Shown: positions 14,436-23,749 of the stretch, in pieces
Layout of the letters: each line of letters starts with the position of its first letter
How positions within the stretch are numbered: position 1 is the stretch's first letter
Assembly: GCA_036645955.1 (NCBI GenBank)
Contig: JAVXND010000027.1
Location: 1 to 32,706, forward strand
Length of the DNA stretch: 32,706 nt
Direction: 5' to 3'
Source of the DNA: Limiplasma sp036645955
Lineage (GTDB): Bacteria > Bacillota > Clostridia > Christensenellales > Aristaeellaceae
Notes under the pieces: generated by a model
Told to the model about the DNA's origin: nothing
What the model saw: the letters and a program-made list of their open reading frames with translations, nothing else
The model's database searches: none
Position numbers and translations under genes: made by a program

Positions 14436-15329
14436 CTATCCTTTCAGCCCGCCAAGCGTCATGCCCTGTGTGAGCTTTTTTTGTACGCAAATGTATAGAA
14501 GAAGCGTAGGCAGCATCACCATCACCAGCCCCGCATACATCTGCCCATATTGCGCGGCGGCGTTTTGCGCCTTCATCAGGTTCATCAGCCCCACAGGCAG
14601 TGTTTTGGGCCCCTTGGGGTCTGAAAGCAAGGTCATGGCAATGATGTACTCATTCCAAAACGCCAAGAAATTAAAGAGGATCACGGTGATGATGCTGGGC
14701 TTTGCCATGGGAAAAATCACGCGCACCATGGTTTTTTGGTGCGACGCGCCATCGATATAGGCCGCCTCCTCATAAGCCTTTGGCAAGGTGACAAAATAGC
14801 CCGAAAGCAGATAGATGGTAAACGGCAAGGCCGTGGCGGCATAAACCAACGAAAGCATCACAATGTTGTTGAGAAAGAAGCCCTTGCCGCCAAAGCCCCG
14901 AAGCAGTTTATCCGCATCCACAAACATCAAAAAAATGGGCACCACAATGTAGTTGACGTTAATGAACAGCCCGCCCATAAACAGCACATTGAGTGTTTTT
15001 TTCAGCCCAAAGCGAAAGCGGCTCAGCACATAAGCCGCAGGCAAAGCCACCGCAAGCAGAATCAGCAACGCAAGCGCTGTCACCGCCACGCTGTTGAGCA
15101 TGTATTCGCCCATGCGCGCCTTTGTCCAGGCATCCGCAAAGTTTTGCAGATAAACGCCCAAGGGCAATGTCCACGGGTTTCCGTAAAACTCGCTGTTTTG
15201 CTTGACGGAGGCCATAAACACCCATGCCACAGGCACCAGGATCACCGCCGCCAGCGCAATCAGCGCCAGATAGATCAGCCCCTGATACAGCTTGTCCCCA
15301 AAGGAGCGGCTTTGAAGCTCACCCTTCAT
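14436..15329 (-). CDS. Carbohydrate ABC transporter permease (MalG-type)
   Basis: This 297-residue inner permease of a carbohydrate importer has a first helix at about 15-35, a periplasmic-side loop (FYGNPWTLPLGVYLQNFADAW), and the cytoplasmic EAA loop EEAAYIDGASHQKTMVRVIFPMAKPSI, the contact point for an ATPase. Further helices follow (ITVILFNFLAFWNEYI, LVMVMLPTLLLYICV). It ends GMTLGGLKG, a typical tail for MalG-like proteins. It pairs with the MalF-type permease 17 bp upstream. No ATPase gene is in the operon, so the importer probably shares an MsmX-like ATPase encoded elsewhere, as is common in Firmicutes. Confidence 0.95.
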   Translation of the reverse strand: MKGELQSRSFGDKLYQGLIYLALIALAAVILVPVAWVFMASVKQNSEFYGNPWTLPLGVYLQNFADAWTKARMGEYMLNSVAVTALALLILLAVALPAAYVLSRFRFGLKKTLNVLFMGGLFINVNYIVVPIFLMFVDADKLLRGFGGKGFFLNNIVMLSLVYAATALPFTIYLLSGYFVTLPKAYEEAAYIDGASHQKTMVRVIFPMAKPSIITVILFNFLAFWNEYIIAMTLLSDPKGPKTLPVGLMNLMKAQNAAAQYGQMYAGLVMVMLPTLLLYICVQKKLTQGMTLGGLKG

Positions 15330-15346
15330 TGTCCTTCGCCCCCTTC

Positions 15347-16240
15347 TTAAAACTCAAGCGGCTCGCGCTTGGTTACGCCATTTAAAATAGCGCTCAGCGC
15401 AAAGGAAAACAGGAATACCACCACCCCTATGGCCATGCCGTAGCCGTAGGCGGAGTTGGTATAAGCCTGCTTGTACATGTAGCTCAAAAAAACCTCCGTG
15501 CTGCCGTCGGGGCCGCCCGAGGTCATGGCCTTTACAAACAAAAAGCTCAAGTTAATGCTGCTGATGACAAAAAAGGTGAGCGTGGTGCGGATGTTTTGCC
15601 ATATGAGCGGAATGGTAATGCTAAACAGCTGACGCGTGCGCCCCGCGCCTTCCAAATTGGCGCATTCATAAAGCGAATGCGGTATGGCGGACATGGCCGC
15701 CATGTACATCACCATGTAATAGCCTATGGCCTGCCAAATCATAGCGCCTGCCAAGCTGTAAATCACCAAGCCGCGCGAGCCCAGCCAGTAAATGGGTTCG
15801 CTTCCAAGCGGCCTGAAAAGCGCCAGCAGGCTGTTGAGCATGCCGTTGTGCGAATCATAAATAGCGCTGAAAATAGCGCTGATAATCACCACGGAAAGGA
15901 TGTTGGGAATGTAGAACACCACGCGGAAAAAGCTCTGCCCCTTGATGCTTCCCTTGGATAGCACCGCCGCAAACCATATGGCAATGCTTACCGTAATCAC
16001 GCTCACCAGCACAATCAGCACCAAGGTATTTTGGAAGGATTGCAGAAACTTCATATCCTTCATGAGGATTTGAAAGTTTTCAAAGCCCACAAAGGTTTTG
16101 TGCGAGGAGAAGCCGCCCCATTTGTACAGCGACATGTGAAACACATTAAAGGTAGGCCAAACCATAAAAATGAAAAACAGGGCAACTGCGGGAAAGCAGC
16201 AGAGCGCGATGAAGGCTTTTCTTCCCTTTTGCTGATCCAT
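15347..16240 (-). CDS. Carbohydrate ABC transporter permease (MalF-type)
   Basis: This 297-residue permease has an N-terminal helix (ALCCFPAVALFFIFMVWP), the sugar-permease loop FVGFENFQIL, six hydrophobic segments in all, and a cytoplasmic loop YECANLEGAGRTRQLFSITIPLI that corresponds to the EAA motif. The C-terminal helix GYGMAIGVVVFLFSFALSAIL is followed by a short basic tail. This is the usual first permease of a CUT1-type importer, placed between the binding protein and the MalG-type permease. It acts in the cytoplasmic membrane; the substrate follows from the binding protein and is not settled. Confidence 0.95.
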   Translation of the reverse strand: MDQQKGRKAFIALCCFPAVALFFIFMVWPTFNVFHMSLYKWGGFSSHKTFVGFENFQILMKDMKFLQSFQNTLVLIVLVSVITVSIAIWFAAVLSKGSIKGQSFFRVVFYIPNILSVVIISAIFSAIYDSHNGMLNSLLALFRPLGSEPIYWLGSRGLVIYSLAGAMIWQAIGYYMVMYMAAMSAIPHSLYECANLEGAGRTRQLFSITIPLIWQNIRTTLTFFVISSINLSFLFVKAMTSGGPDGSTEVFLSYMYKQAYTNSAYGYGMAIGVVVFLFSFALSAILNGVTKREPLEF

Positions 16241-16307
16241 TCAATCCCTCCCGTGTTCAAAAGCGCCGCGGCTTGCTTTTGCCGTAGTTTACCCTGTTTT
16301 GCGAAAT

Positions 16308-17648
16308 TTACTTCAAAGCCTTCCTCAAAAGCTCGCTGTCCCTCTTGATGGCCGCAATCCACTCTTCCTTGGTTTTGTCGCCGCTCACAAGCGAGTTGAC
16401 CGTTTCAAACACGGTATCGGCAAAGTTGACCCCCTCCACAGGGTTTGTGGTGGCAAAATTGCCCATGGCCGCCTTTGCGCCATGATCGTAAATTTGGTAG
16501 AAAAGCTTGTTGTCGCCCTCCAGCTTATCCGCAATGCCCTTGATGGGCTGAAAAGCGCCATGCTTGGCAAAAATAGCGGCCGCCGCGTCGGAATACATGT
16601 AAGCCACAAATTGCTTTCCCTGTGCTATGTTCTGAGCCTCTGCGGGAATCCACAGCTGCTCAAACCAAGTGTAGCTGTAGCTGTCCCCGCCCTTGGTTAC
16701 GGCTGGCAGTGCCGTAAAGCCCCAGCGGAAGCCCTCCGCACGCGGCGCATCCTTCATTTCATCCACCACCCAGGTGCCGTTTGGCATGAAGATGGCTTTG
16801 TTATCCAAAATCAGCTGTTGATTTTTGAAAAAGTTGTCAGGGTTGGCATTGGAGGGCACCGATTTTTCCGTATAGTCCGCAAGCTTTGCAATAATGTCAA
16901 AGGTTTGCTGAGCCTCGGGCGTATCCCATATGCCCTCCGTGTAGCTGGTGGCTTTGGCAAAAAAATCAGGGCCGCCCGTTTCGTAGAGCAGGGTATAAAA
17001 AAGGGTGTCAAAATAGCCCGCATTTGGGTACGCAAACAGCGCAATGCCATCCTTGGCGGCTAGGTCGCCCAATTCCCACATCTCGTCCCATGTGGTTGGA
17101 AGGGTCCAGCCTTTTTGCTCCAACAGTCCCGCATTGTAAAACAAGCCGCAGGGGCCGTAAAACATGGGCGCAAGATAGGTTTTGCCATCCCCATAGGGGT
17201 TGGTGAGAGTGGATTCTGTAAAGCCGCTTTCCAGCTTGTCCGCCACCTTCGCCTGCTCGCCCGGAACCGTCATTTGCAGTACATCCGTCAAATCCGCCAG
17301 CAAATTGCTTTTGATAAAGGTTTCCGTAAGCGCGTCGGCTCGTCCCAATGCCAAATGTACCACATCGGGGTAATTGCCTGCCTTCATGCTAGCGCCAATT
17401 ACGTCCTCCAGCTTTTTATCGGTAATCAAATCCACCTCAATGCCTGTTTGGGCGGTAAATGCGGCGCTGACCTCCTTCCACAGCTCCGACCCGTAAGCGG
17501 TTTCAATGGCGGCCACTTGAATACTGCTTGGCTTTACCATGGTGGAATCCTGCCCTACGGCGGTGTTGCTGTTGCCAATGACCACAGCGGCAACTCCCGC
17601 GACCGCAACCACAGCCACGGCAACCATCATGCCCATGCTCTTTTTCAA
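16308..17648 (-). CDS. Carbohydrate ABC transporter substrate-binding protein
   Basis: This 446-residue binding protein probably starts at TTG 17648, eight bases after GGAGGG; the first in-frame ATG is four codons later and too far from the SD. The N-terminus is MKKSMGMMVAVAVVAVAGVA with no Cys, so it is not an ordinary lipoprotein; it may be secreted or stay anchored by the helix. The rest is typical of CUT1 binding proteins: AFTAQTGIEVDLI, NYPDVVHLALGR, YGDGKTYLAPMFYGPCGLFYN, LPTTWDEMWELG, QLILDNKAIFMPNGTW and WIPAEAQN. The style is close to NgcE-like N-acetylglucosamine/chitobiose binders, which makes an amino sugar a reasonable guess but not proof. Confidence 0.92.
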   Translation of the reverse strand: MKKSMGMMVAVAVVAVAGVAAVVIGNSNTAVGQDSTMVKPSSIQVAAIETAYGSELWKEVSAAFTAQTGIEVDLITDKKLEDVIGASMKAGNYPDVVHLALGRADALTETFIKSNLLADLTDVLQMTVPGEQAKVADKLESGFTESTLTNPYGDGKTYLAPMFYGPCGLFYNAGLLEQKGWTLPTTWDEMWELGDLAAKDGIALFAYPNAGYFDTLFYTLLYETGGPDFFAKATSYTEGIWDTPEAQQTFDIIAKLADYTEKSVPSNANPDNFFKNQQLILDNKAIFMPNGTWVVDEMKDAPRAEGFRWGFTALPAVTKGGDSYSYTWFEQLWIPAEAQNIAQGKQFVAYMYSDAAAAIFAKHGAFQPIKGIADKLEGDNKLFYQIYDHGAKAAMGNFATTNPVEGVNFADTVFETVNSLVSGDKTKEEWIAAIKRDSELLRKALK

Positions 17649-17701
17649 AACAAATACCCTCCTTCTTATTCTTGCGCATCGCTAAACCCTTCATTTGCTC
17701 A

Positions 17702-17730
17702 TTGCGCGGTCTGTCCATGCGCAGTATAAT
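17702..17730 (+). promoter_or_regulatory. Candidate promoter for the ABC exporter operon
   Basis: TTGCGC (17702-17707) and a perfect TATAAT (17725-17730) are 17 bp apart. The -35 is weak. It lies about 210 bp upstream of the exporter genes in the gap between the divergent binding-protein and exporter genes; the rest of this 290-bp gap shows nothing clear. Confidence 0.45.
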
Positions 17731-17939
17731 CTTAGCGTGAGCATTTCTTTTCAATATGTGTAAGGATGTGCGCAATCGTCCTTTTTTACATACCCACAGC
17801 CACGCAGAGGTTTGCAAAGCTATTTTGCACATTCTGCCGCACAGCATACGCTATCAAAGCACGCCTTTGCCTGTCGTTTTTTACCAGCATCGCCGCGTTC
17901 CCTGCCATAAGCTCACAATCAGCAAAAGAGGTTTCACCC

Positions 17940-19673
17940 ATGAAAGGTCTATACCGTAAGTACATCCTCCGCTATCCATGGCCCTTTGCCGCGGCGCTGT
18001 TCTGCGTTGCCTGCGAAGCCGCCTGTGATTTGCTGGGCCCCACCATCATGGCACGCGTGCTCGACGATGGCATTTTACAGCATTCGCTTGCAAATGTGCT
18101 TCACTTTGGCGGTCTCATGCTTCTATGCACGCTGGCAGGCGCAGGCTTTGCCATATCCAGAAGCATTCTGTCCAGCCGTGTTTCCCAACAAATCGGCGCT
18201 GATTTACGCCACGATCTGTTTGCTAAAATCCTGCGTTTTTCACAGCAAAGCGCCGACCGATTGCAAGCAAGCTCCCTCATTACCCGCATGACAAACGATA
18301 CCACGCAGGTAACGCAATTTGTCTACGGCATGATGCGCATCTTCATCAAAGCGCCCCTTACCTGCATAGGCAGTATTGTGCTGGCTTCCTTGCTAAACCT
18401 CAAGCTCAGCTTAATCATCTATGCCACGGTTGCAATGGTGGGTCTGCTGTTAGCGCTGAGCATGAAATTAAGCTACCCGCGCTTTTCTAAACTACAGCTC
18501 GCCATGGATCGCATCAATTTGGTGGTGCAGGAATATTTGCTCGGCGTGCGGCTTGTCAAGGCGTTTGGCACAGGCAAAGCAGAGCAAGCACGCTTTTCTG
18601 CGGCAAACCAGAGCCTTCAAAAGCAGGGCATATCCGCGCAAATGGTCATTACGCTCATGTCCCCCCTCATTACCTTCATGGTTGGGCTAGGTACGGTGCT
18701 GATATTGGCGCTGGGCGGGCGTATGCATGCACAGGGTGCTGTACAAGCGGGTGATATCTCCGCTTTTATTATTTACATGACGCAGATGCTTTCCTCCCTG
18801 CTGATGATTACCAACATATTCAACACCTTTGTGCGCACAAAAGCATCTGCCGCCAGAATCAACGAGGTTTTTCTTGCCAAGGAGGATGCGCCGCCCTCCC
18901 TACAGCCGCAAGCGTTAAAGGGCGAGGTGACCTTTGAAAATGTTACCTTTGCTTACCCAAGCGGAAGCGGCGCGGCGGTGCTCAAGCACCTTTCCTTTAC
19001 CGTAAAGCCCGGGGAAAGCTTGGCCATCATCGGCCCTACGGGCAGCGGCAAAACCACCCTGTGCTGGCTTCTGCTGCGCTTTTACGAAGCAACCGAGGGG
19101 CGCATTTTGCTGGACGGGCAGGACCTCCGCCTGTTTGATACAGCCACCATACGGGCGAACATAGCCATTGTGCCCCAAAAGCCCATGCTTTTTGCAGGCA
19201 GTATTGCAGACAACCTGCTCTGGGGCAAGCCCGATGCAACCCGCGAGGAAATGGCGGAGGCTTTACAGCAAGCGCAGGCTGATTTTGTCCATGATATGCC
19301 CGCTGGCGTAAACAGCCTGTTAGGCGGCGCTGGCGTGAACCTTTCAGGCGGACAAAAGCAGCGCCTTTCCATCGCCAGAGGGCTCATCAAGCAAGCGCCT
19401 GTTTTGCTCATGGACGACGCCACCAGCGCACTGGACGCGATTACCGAAATGCAGGTGCGAAAGGCGCTTGCCGCATGCAGTGCAAAGCATAGCCTCATCA
19501 CTGTTACCCAGCGCTGTACAACCGCCATGAGCGCCAGCCGTATTTTGGTTTTGGAAAACGGCGAATGCGTCGGCTTAGGCACCCACGCGCAGTTGCTCCG
19601 CACTTGCAAGCCCTATATTGAAATTTATCGTTCGCAGGTGGACAGCGGCAGGGAGGCGGTCAAAAATGTCTGA
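17940..19673 (+). CDS. ABC exporter half-transporter with degenerate ATP site
   Basis: The start is ATG 17940 (MKGLYRKYILRYPWPF) with GAGG upstream; the frame is open further left but without an SD. The 577-residue protein has an N-terminal six-helix exporter domain (about 1-310) and a C-terminal ATPase: Walker A GPTGSGKTT (about 364), signature NLSGGQKQR (about 467). Walker B reads LLMDDATSALD with Asp in place of the catalytic Glu, and the H-loop reads TVTQR with Gln in place of His. These changes are typical of the degenerate half of heterodimeric exporters such as LmrC/TM287 (family knowledge). The partner gene overlaps by 8 bp. Likely an efflux pump; substrate unknown. Confidence 0.94.
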   Translation: MKGLYRKYILRYPWPFAAALFCVACEAACDLLGPTIMARVLDDGILQHSLANVLHFGGLMLLCTLAGAGFAISRSILSSRVSQQIGADLRHDLFAKILRFSQQSADRLQASSLITRMTNDTTQVTQFVYGMMRIFIKAPLTCIGSIVLASLLNLKLSLIIYATVAMVGLLLALSMKLSYPRFSKLQLAMDRINLVVQEYLLGVRLVKAFGTGKAEQARFSAANQSLQKQGISAQMVITLMSPLITFMVGLGTVLILALGGRMHAQGAVQAGDISAFIIYMTQMLSSLLMITNIFNTFVRTKASAARINEVFLAKEDAPPSLQPQALKGEVTFENVTFAYPSGSGAAVLKHLSFTVKPGESLAIIGPTGSGKTTLCWLLLRFYEATEGRILLDGQDLRLFDTATIRANIAIVPQKPMLFAGSIADNLLWGKPDATREEMAEALQQAQADFVHDMPAGVNSLLGGAGVNLSGGQKQRLSIARGLIKQAPVLLMDDATSALDAITEMQVRKALAACSAKHSLITVTQRCTTAMSASRILVLENGECVGLGTHAQLLRTCKPYIEIYRSQVDSGREAVKNV

Positions 19674-21531
19674 ACGCTTCCGTACAGAGGTGCGCATGCC
19701 CTCCATGAACGGCCGCGGTACCGTAGGCGGTTCCGCCAATCGCTTTGCACCAGGGCCCAAGCCGCGCAATGCCAAAAAAACCCTGCGGCGCATCCTTCGC
19801 ATTTATCTCACCTTTGGCAAATCCATTTTTTTAGCCTTCCTCCTCATTGCCCTTTCCTCCGCCATTACGGTTGCCCTGCCCTATTTCATCGGCCTTGCTT
19901 TTCGCTTTTTCCAGCCCGATCCTTCTTTGCAAAGCACCGCGCCGCTTCAGGCCCTGCTATTCATCATCGCCGCCCTTACCCTTTGCCAGTGGGTTCTTTC
20001 CACGCTTAACGGCGCGATTTTGCTCAAAACATCGCAAAAGCTCGTGTTCAACCTCCGCAATGCGTTTTTTTCCAAAATGCAGGTTTTGCCCCTTTCTTTT
20101 TTCGATACCACCCCTCACGGAGATACCATGAGCCGCTTAACCAACGATATGGATCAAATCAGCTCCAATATTGCGCAAGCCACCACACAGCTGCTGTCTG
20201 GTGCGCTCACCATTTTGGGCTCGCTCGCGCTCATGCTCACGCTCAACCTGCCGCTTACCCTGACCGTGCTTTGCTGTCTCCCCTTGGTTTTTGTGCTGAC
20301 AGCCCTGCTTTCCCGCAAAAGCAAAAAATACTTTTTGGCACAGCAGCAGGATTTGGGCGCTCTTAACTCGCAAATTGAAGAGGATATTTTGGGTCTGCAA
20401 ATGGTGAAGGCCTTTAGCAGACAGCAGAGCGCCATGGAAAGCTTTGACCAATGCAGCGCTCGGCTCTGCCGCAACAGCACCAACGCGCAAATTTGGGCAG
20501 GCTTCATGATGCCGCTGATGAATGTCATCAACAACCTTACCTTTGCCATGGTTTCGGTGGTGGGCGGTATGCTCTCCATCCGCCATGGGCTGAGCATTGG
20601 CACAGTGGTCACGTTTCTCAACTATTCCAAGCAGTTTTCATCGCCGTTGGGCGCTATTGCGGGCATGTTTAACACCATCCAATCCGCCTTGGCAGGGGCG
20701 GAGCGCGTATTTGAAATTTTCGACAAGGCCGCCGAAGCACAGGATGCACCCGATGCCGCCGTACTTGCAAAGCCGCAAGGAAATGTGGTGTTCCGCAAGG
20801 TTTGCTTTTCTTATGAAAATGGAAAACAGGTGCTGAAAAACGTGAGCTTTGAGGTACGCGCGGGGGAAACCATCGCGCTCGTGGGCGAAACAGGCGCAGG
20901 CAAAACCACCATTGTCAACCTCCTCACACGCTTTTATGAACCCGATAGCGGCGAAATCCTCATAGATGGGGTGAACATCTGCCACCTGAAACGCCAAAGC
21001 CTCCGCAAGTGCTTTTCGGTGGTTTTGCAGGACACCTGCCTTTTTACAGGCACCGTTGCCGATAACATCCGCTACACAAAGCCCTCCGCAACCGATGCGG
21101 AGGTGGCTGCGGCCGCCAAGGTCGCATGTGCGGACTCCTTTATTCAAACCCTGCCGCAGGGCTACCGCACCCTCATTTCAGGCAGTACGGACACGCTGAG
21201 CCAAGGTCAGCGTCAGCTGTTGGCCATCGCACGCGCGGCGCTGTACGATAGCCCCATCCTTATTTTGGACGAGGCCACCAGCTCCGTGGATACAAAAACA
21301 GAAAAGAAAATACAGCTTGCCCTGCTCCACCTTATGAAGGGGCATACCGCTTTTTTCATTGCGCACCGCCTTTCCACCATTCGGGATGCAGACCGCATTA
21401 TGGTGGTGGGCGATGGCTGCATTGTGGAGCAAGGAAACCACGACGCTTTGATGGCGGCAAAGGGCGTTTATTACCGTATGGTGTTAAGCCAGCTCGGGCA
21501 CACGGAGGAAGAGAGCGGCTCCTTGGTTTGA
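19666..21531 (+). CDS. ABC exporter half-transporter with canonical ATP site
   Basis: The ATG at 19666 (MSERFRTEVRMP) overlaps the end of the partner gene (ATGTCTGA) and has GGGAGGCGG upstream. The 621-residue product has a polar N-terminal extension rich in Gly and Pro (NGRGTVGGSANRFAPGPKP), a six-helix domain, and an ATPase with Walker A GETGAGKTT (about 406), Walker B LILDEATSSVD with the catalytic Glu, and H-loop FIAHRLSTI. Its signature is LSQGQ rather than LSGGQ. Thus the consensus Walker B and His lie here and the consensus signature lies in the partner, the usual asymmetric arrangement. Together they should form one heterodimeric exporter in the cytoplasmic membrane. Confidence 0.94.
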   Translation: MSERFRTEVRMPSMNGRGTVGGSANRFAPGPKPRNAKKTLRRILRIYLTFGKSIFLAFLLIALSSAITVALPYFIGLAFRFFQPDPSLQSTAPLQALLFIIAALTLCQWVLSTLNGAILLKTSQKLVFNLRNAFFSKMQVLPLSFFDTTPHGDTMSRLTNDMDQISSNIAQATTQLLSGALTILGSLALMLTLNLPLTLTVLCCLPLVFVLTALLSRKSKKYFLAQQQDLGALNSQIEEDILGLQMVKAFSRQQSAMESFDQCSARLCRNSTNAQIWAGFMMPLMNVINNLTFAMVSVVGGMLSIRHGLSIGTVVTFLNYSKQFSSPLGAIAGMFNTIQSALAGAERVFEIFDKAAEAQDAPDAAVLAKPQGNVVFRKVCFSYENGKQVLKNVSFEVRAGETIALVGETGAGKTTIVNLLTRFYEPDSGEILIDGVNICHLKRQSLRKCFSVVLQDTCLFTGTVADNIRYTKPSATDAEVAAAAKVACADSFIQTLPQGYRTLISGSTDTLSQGQRQLLAIARAALYDSPILILDEATSSVDTKTEKKIQLALLHLMKGHTAFFIAHRLSTIRDADRIMVVGDGCIVEQGNHDALMAAKGVYYRMVLSQLGHTEEESGSLV

Positions 21532-21553
21532 GATGCTTTTGCCACCCTGCACA

Positions 21554-21582
21554 TTGAATTTTCCATGGAAAAAGAGTATAGT
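21554..21582 (+). promoter_or_regulatory. Promoter before nitroreductase-like gene
   Basis: TTGAAT (21554-21559) and TATAGT (21577-21582) are 17 bp apart. This probably starts the transcript for the nitroreductase, rarA, kinase, flippase and glycosyltransferase genes. Confidence 0.6.
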
Positions 21583-21635
21583 ATATTTGGTGCCCTGTTT
21601 TTGTTTGTTCTTTTCGTGAAAGGAGGCTCTTTGCT

Positions 21636-22403
21636 ATGTCAGCCTATGCCGCCACTTGGCCGCTCAATGATTTTTATAGCCCTGAAAAATCCACCTCTTT
21701 ATTTGAAGCCATACCCCGCCGCCAAAGCTGCCGCTGTTTTCTTTCCGCGCCCTCTACGGAGCAATGGAACGCCCTTGGAAGCGCCGCCAAAGCCTACGCA
21801 CTGCCAGATGTGCGGATTGCGCTTGGTCTATGCGATACTGCCCTGTTTCAGCCCTTCATGGGTCTTTTTATGAAATTTGAAAATGTACAGCGCTATGCCG
21901 CCATCATCACCCGAAGCACCAGCCCCCAAAGCATTGTGGATGCAGGCGTAAGCGGCGAAATGCTCATGCTTCACGCTGTAAGCATCGGGCTGGCAGGCGT
22001 GTGGGTGGCGGGCACCTACAAAAAAAGCGCACTTTCCCTTGCGCTGGAGGCTGGCGAACAGCTGGTTGCCCTCATAGCGCTCGGGGTACCCGCACAAGCG
22101 CCCGATGCGCCTGTGCTTCGCAAGCGCAAGCCCCTTTCAAAGCTGCTTGAAAACGATTTTTCCGCCGCACCCATCGCTCTGCGCGAGGCGGCCAAAGCGG
22201 TGCTTTCCGCACCGAGTGCGCTTAACCGTCAGCCATGGCGCATGCGCTACGAGCCCCAAGGCCTGCTGTATCTGCGCACGCCTAGCGCCAGCTTAGATTT
22301 GGGCATTGCAACCGCGCATGTACTGCTGGCGCTTGGCAAAACCCCCGCCCTGTTTACCCTGTCAGGCGATGGGGCAACGGTCTGCGTTGCCATAAAAGCA
22401 TGA
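21636..22403 (+). CDS. Nitroreductase-family protein (TM1586 type)
   Basis: This 255-residue protein follows AGGAGGCTCTTTGCT. It has the FMN-nitroreductase opening AIPRRQSCRCF, the middle helix VSGEMLMLHAVSIGLAGVWV and then a second, nitroreductase-like half (ALREAAKAVLSAPSALNRQPWRM and LDLGIATAHVLLAL). This duplicated arrangement fits the putative TM nitroreductase family (PF14512, by memory). The expected role is FMN-dependent reduction of small molecules in the cytoplasm; the substrate is unknown. It overlaps rarA by 4 bp (ATGA), so the two are coupled. Confidence 0.85.
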   Translation: MSAYAATWPLNDFYSPEKSTSLFEAIPRRQSCRCFLSAPSTEQWNALGSAAKAYALPDVRIALGLCDTALFQPFMGLFMKFENVQRYAAIITRSTSPQSIVDAGVSGEMLMLHAVSIGLAGVWVAGTYKKSALSLALEAGEQLVALIALGVPAQAPDAPVLRKRKPLSKLLENDFSAAPIALREAAKAVLSAPSALNRQPWRMRYEPQGLLYLRTPSASLDLGIATAHVLLALGKTPALFTLSGDGATVCVAIKA

Positions 22404-23749
22404 GTGAGCAGCAAACCCTTTGGAGCGGGCTTGAAGATCACGCAACCCAAGCCCCGCTTGCAGACCGCATGCGCCCCCGCACGCTGGACGAGTTTTTAGG
22501 GCAGGGGCATTTGCTTGCGCAGGGCAGGCTTTTGCGCCGTGCCATTCAAGCGGATCGCCTGCAAAGCAGTATTTTTTGGGGGCCGCCCGGCTGCGGCAAA
22601 ACCACCTTGGCCGCCATTATCGCCAGCATGACGGATAGCGCCTTTGAAAAGCTCAACGCCGTTACCAGCGGCGTGGCAGATGTGCGCAAGGTGCTCAAGG
22701 AGGCGCAGGAGCGCCGCACGCATTACGGCCGTGCCACCTATCTGCTCTTGGACGAGTGCCACCGCTGGTCAAAATCGCAAAGCGACAGCATTTTGCCCGC
22801 CATCGAATCCGGCTTGATACGCTTTATAGGCTCCACCACAGAAAACCCCATGGCCAGCATGACCCCCGCCATTGTAAGCCGTTGCCGCGTGTTTCAGTTT
22901 GAGCCGCTCACCACGGAGGATGTCATAGGTGCCCTGCAAAACGCCCTGAACGATCCAGAGCGCGGCTATGGCAAAACCGATGTGCGTCTTGAGCAAGGCG
23001 CGTTGCGCTACATTGCGCAGGTGGCAGGCGGAGATGCACGCACGGCGCTTGGTGCGCTGGAATTGGCCTACCTGACCACCGAGGAACAGGAGGACCCCCA
23101 AACGGGCAAGCCCTACCGCCTGCTCACGCTTGCCGCCGCGCAGGAAAGCGTTCAAAAGCCCATGCTCAAGCTGGACGAAAGCATGTATTATGACATGCTA
23201 TCCGCCTTTATCAAAAGCATGCGCGGCAGTGACCCCAATGCGGCACTGCTTTGGTACAGCCGCATGCTGTACGCAGGGGTAGACCCCAAGCTGATTGTAA
23301 GGCGCATTGTGGTGCATGCCAGCGAGGATGTGGGGCTTGCCGATCCGCTTGCCATGCTACAAGCACAGGCCGCCGTGAGCGCGCTTGAGTTTGTGGGCAT
23401 GCCGGAAGCCCGCATCCCCATAGCGCAGGCCATTATTGCCGTTAGTCTGGCGGAAAAAAGCAACAGCGTGGTTTCCGCGCTGGATGCCGCCATGGCAGAC
23501 GCGGCCAAGGGGGATTTCAGCGCCGTTCCCCCCTATTTGCGCGATCAAAGCTACTCAACCCCTCATACCGATACGCCCGGTTATCTCTACCCGCACGATT
23601 ACCCCGCTCACTTTGTAAAGCAAACCTACTTACCCAAGGGCTATGAGCATGCCGAATACTACATCCCCAGCGATCAGGGGCACGAGGCAAAGCTCAAGCA
23701 GCGCCATGAGCGCAGATTTGGAGCCAAGCATGACCCCCAAAAAGCCTAG
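22400..23749 (+). CDS. rarA: Replication-associated recombination protein RarA (MgsA family)
   Basis: This 449-residue AAA+ ATPase acts at stalled replication forks. The N-terminal block PLADRMRPRTLDEFLGQGHLL is characteristic. Walker A is WGPPGCGKTT (60-69), Walker B is LLLDECHR (115-122), and sensor 1 is in GSTTENP. The C-terminal half contains AGGDARTALGALELAY, MYYDMLSAFIKSMRGSDPNAALLWYSRML, the family-specific MgsA tail, and ends near YLPKGYEHAEYYIPSDQGHE. Length is normal. It overlaps the nitroreductase gene by 4 bp and the kinase gene by 20 bp, which means strong translational coupling. The neighbours do not suggest a shared pathway. Confidence 0.96.
   Translation: MSEQQTLWSGLEDHATQAPLADRMRPRTLDEFLGQGHLLAQGRLLRRAIQADRLQSSIFWGPPGCGKTTLAAIIASMTDSAFEKLNAVTSGVADVRKVLKEAQERRTHYGRATYLLLDECHRWSKSQSDSILPAIESGLIRFIGSTTENPMASMTPAIVSRCRVFQFEPLTTEDVIGALQNALNDPERGYGKTDVRLEQGALRYIAQVAGGDARTALGALELAYLTTEEQEDPQTGKPYRLLTLAAAQESVQKPMLKLDESMYYDMLSAFIKSMRGSDPNAALLWYSRMLYAGVDPKLIVRRIVVHASEDVGLADPLAMLQAQAAVSALEFVGMPEARIPIAQAIIAVSLAEKSNSVVSALDAAMADAAKGDFSAVPPYLRDQSYSTPHTDTPGYLYPHDYPAHFVKQTYLPKGYEHAEYYIPSDQGHEAKLKQRHERRFGAKHDPQKA

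Noticed and set aside
14959..15225. Minus-strand ORF inside the MalG-type permease
   Set aside because: The permease frame has full family motifs; the other frame is typical shadow coding in G+C-rich sequence.
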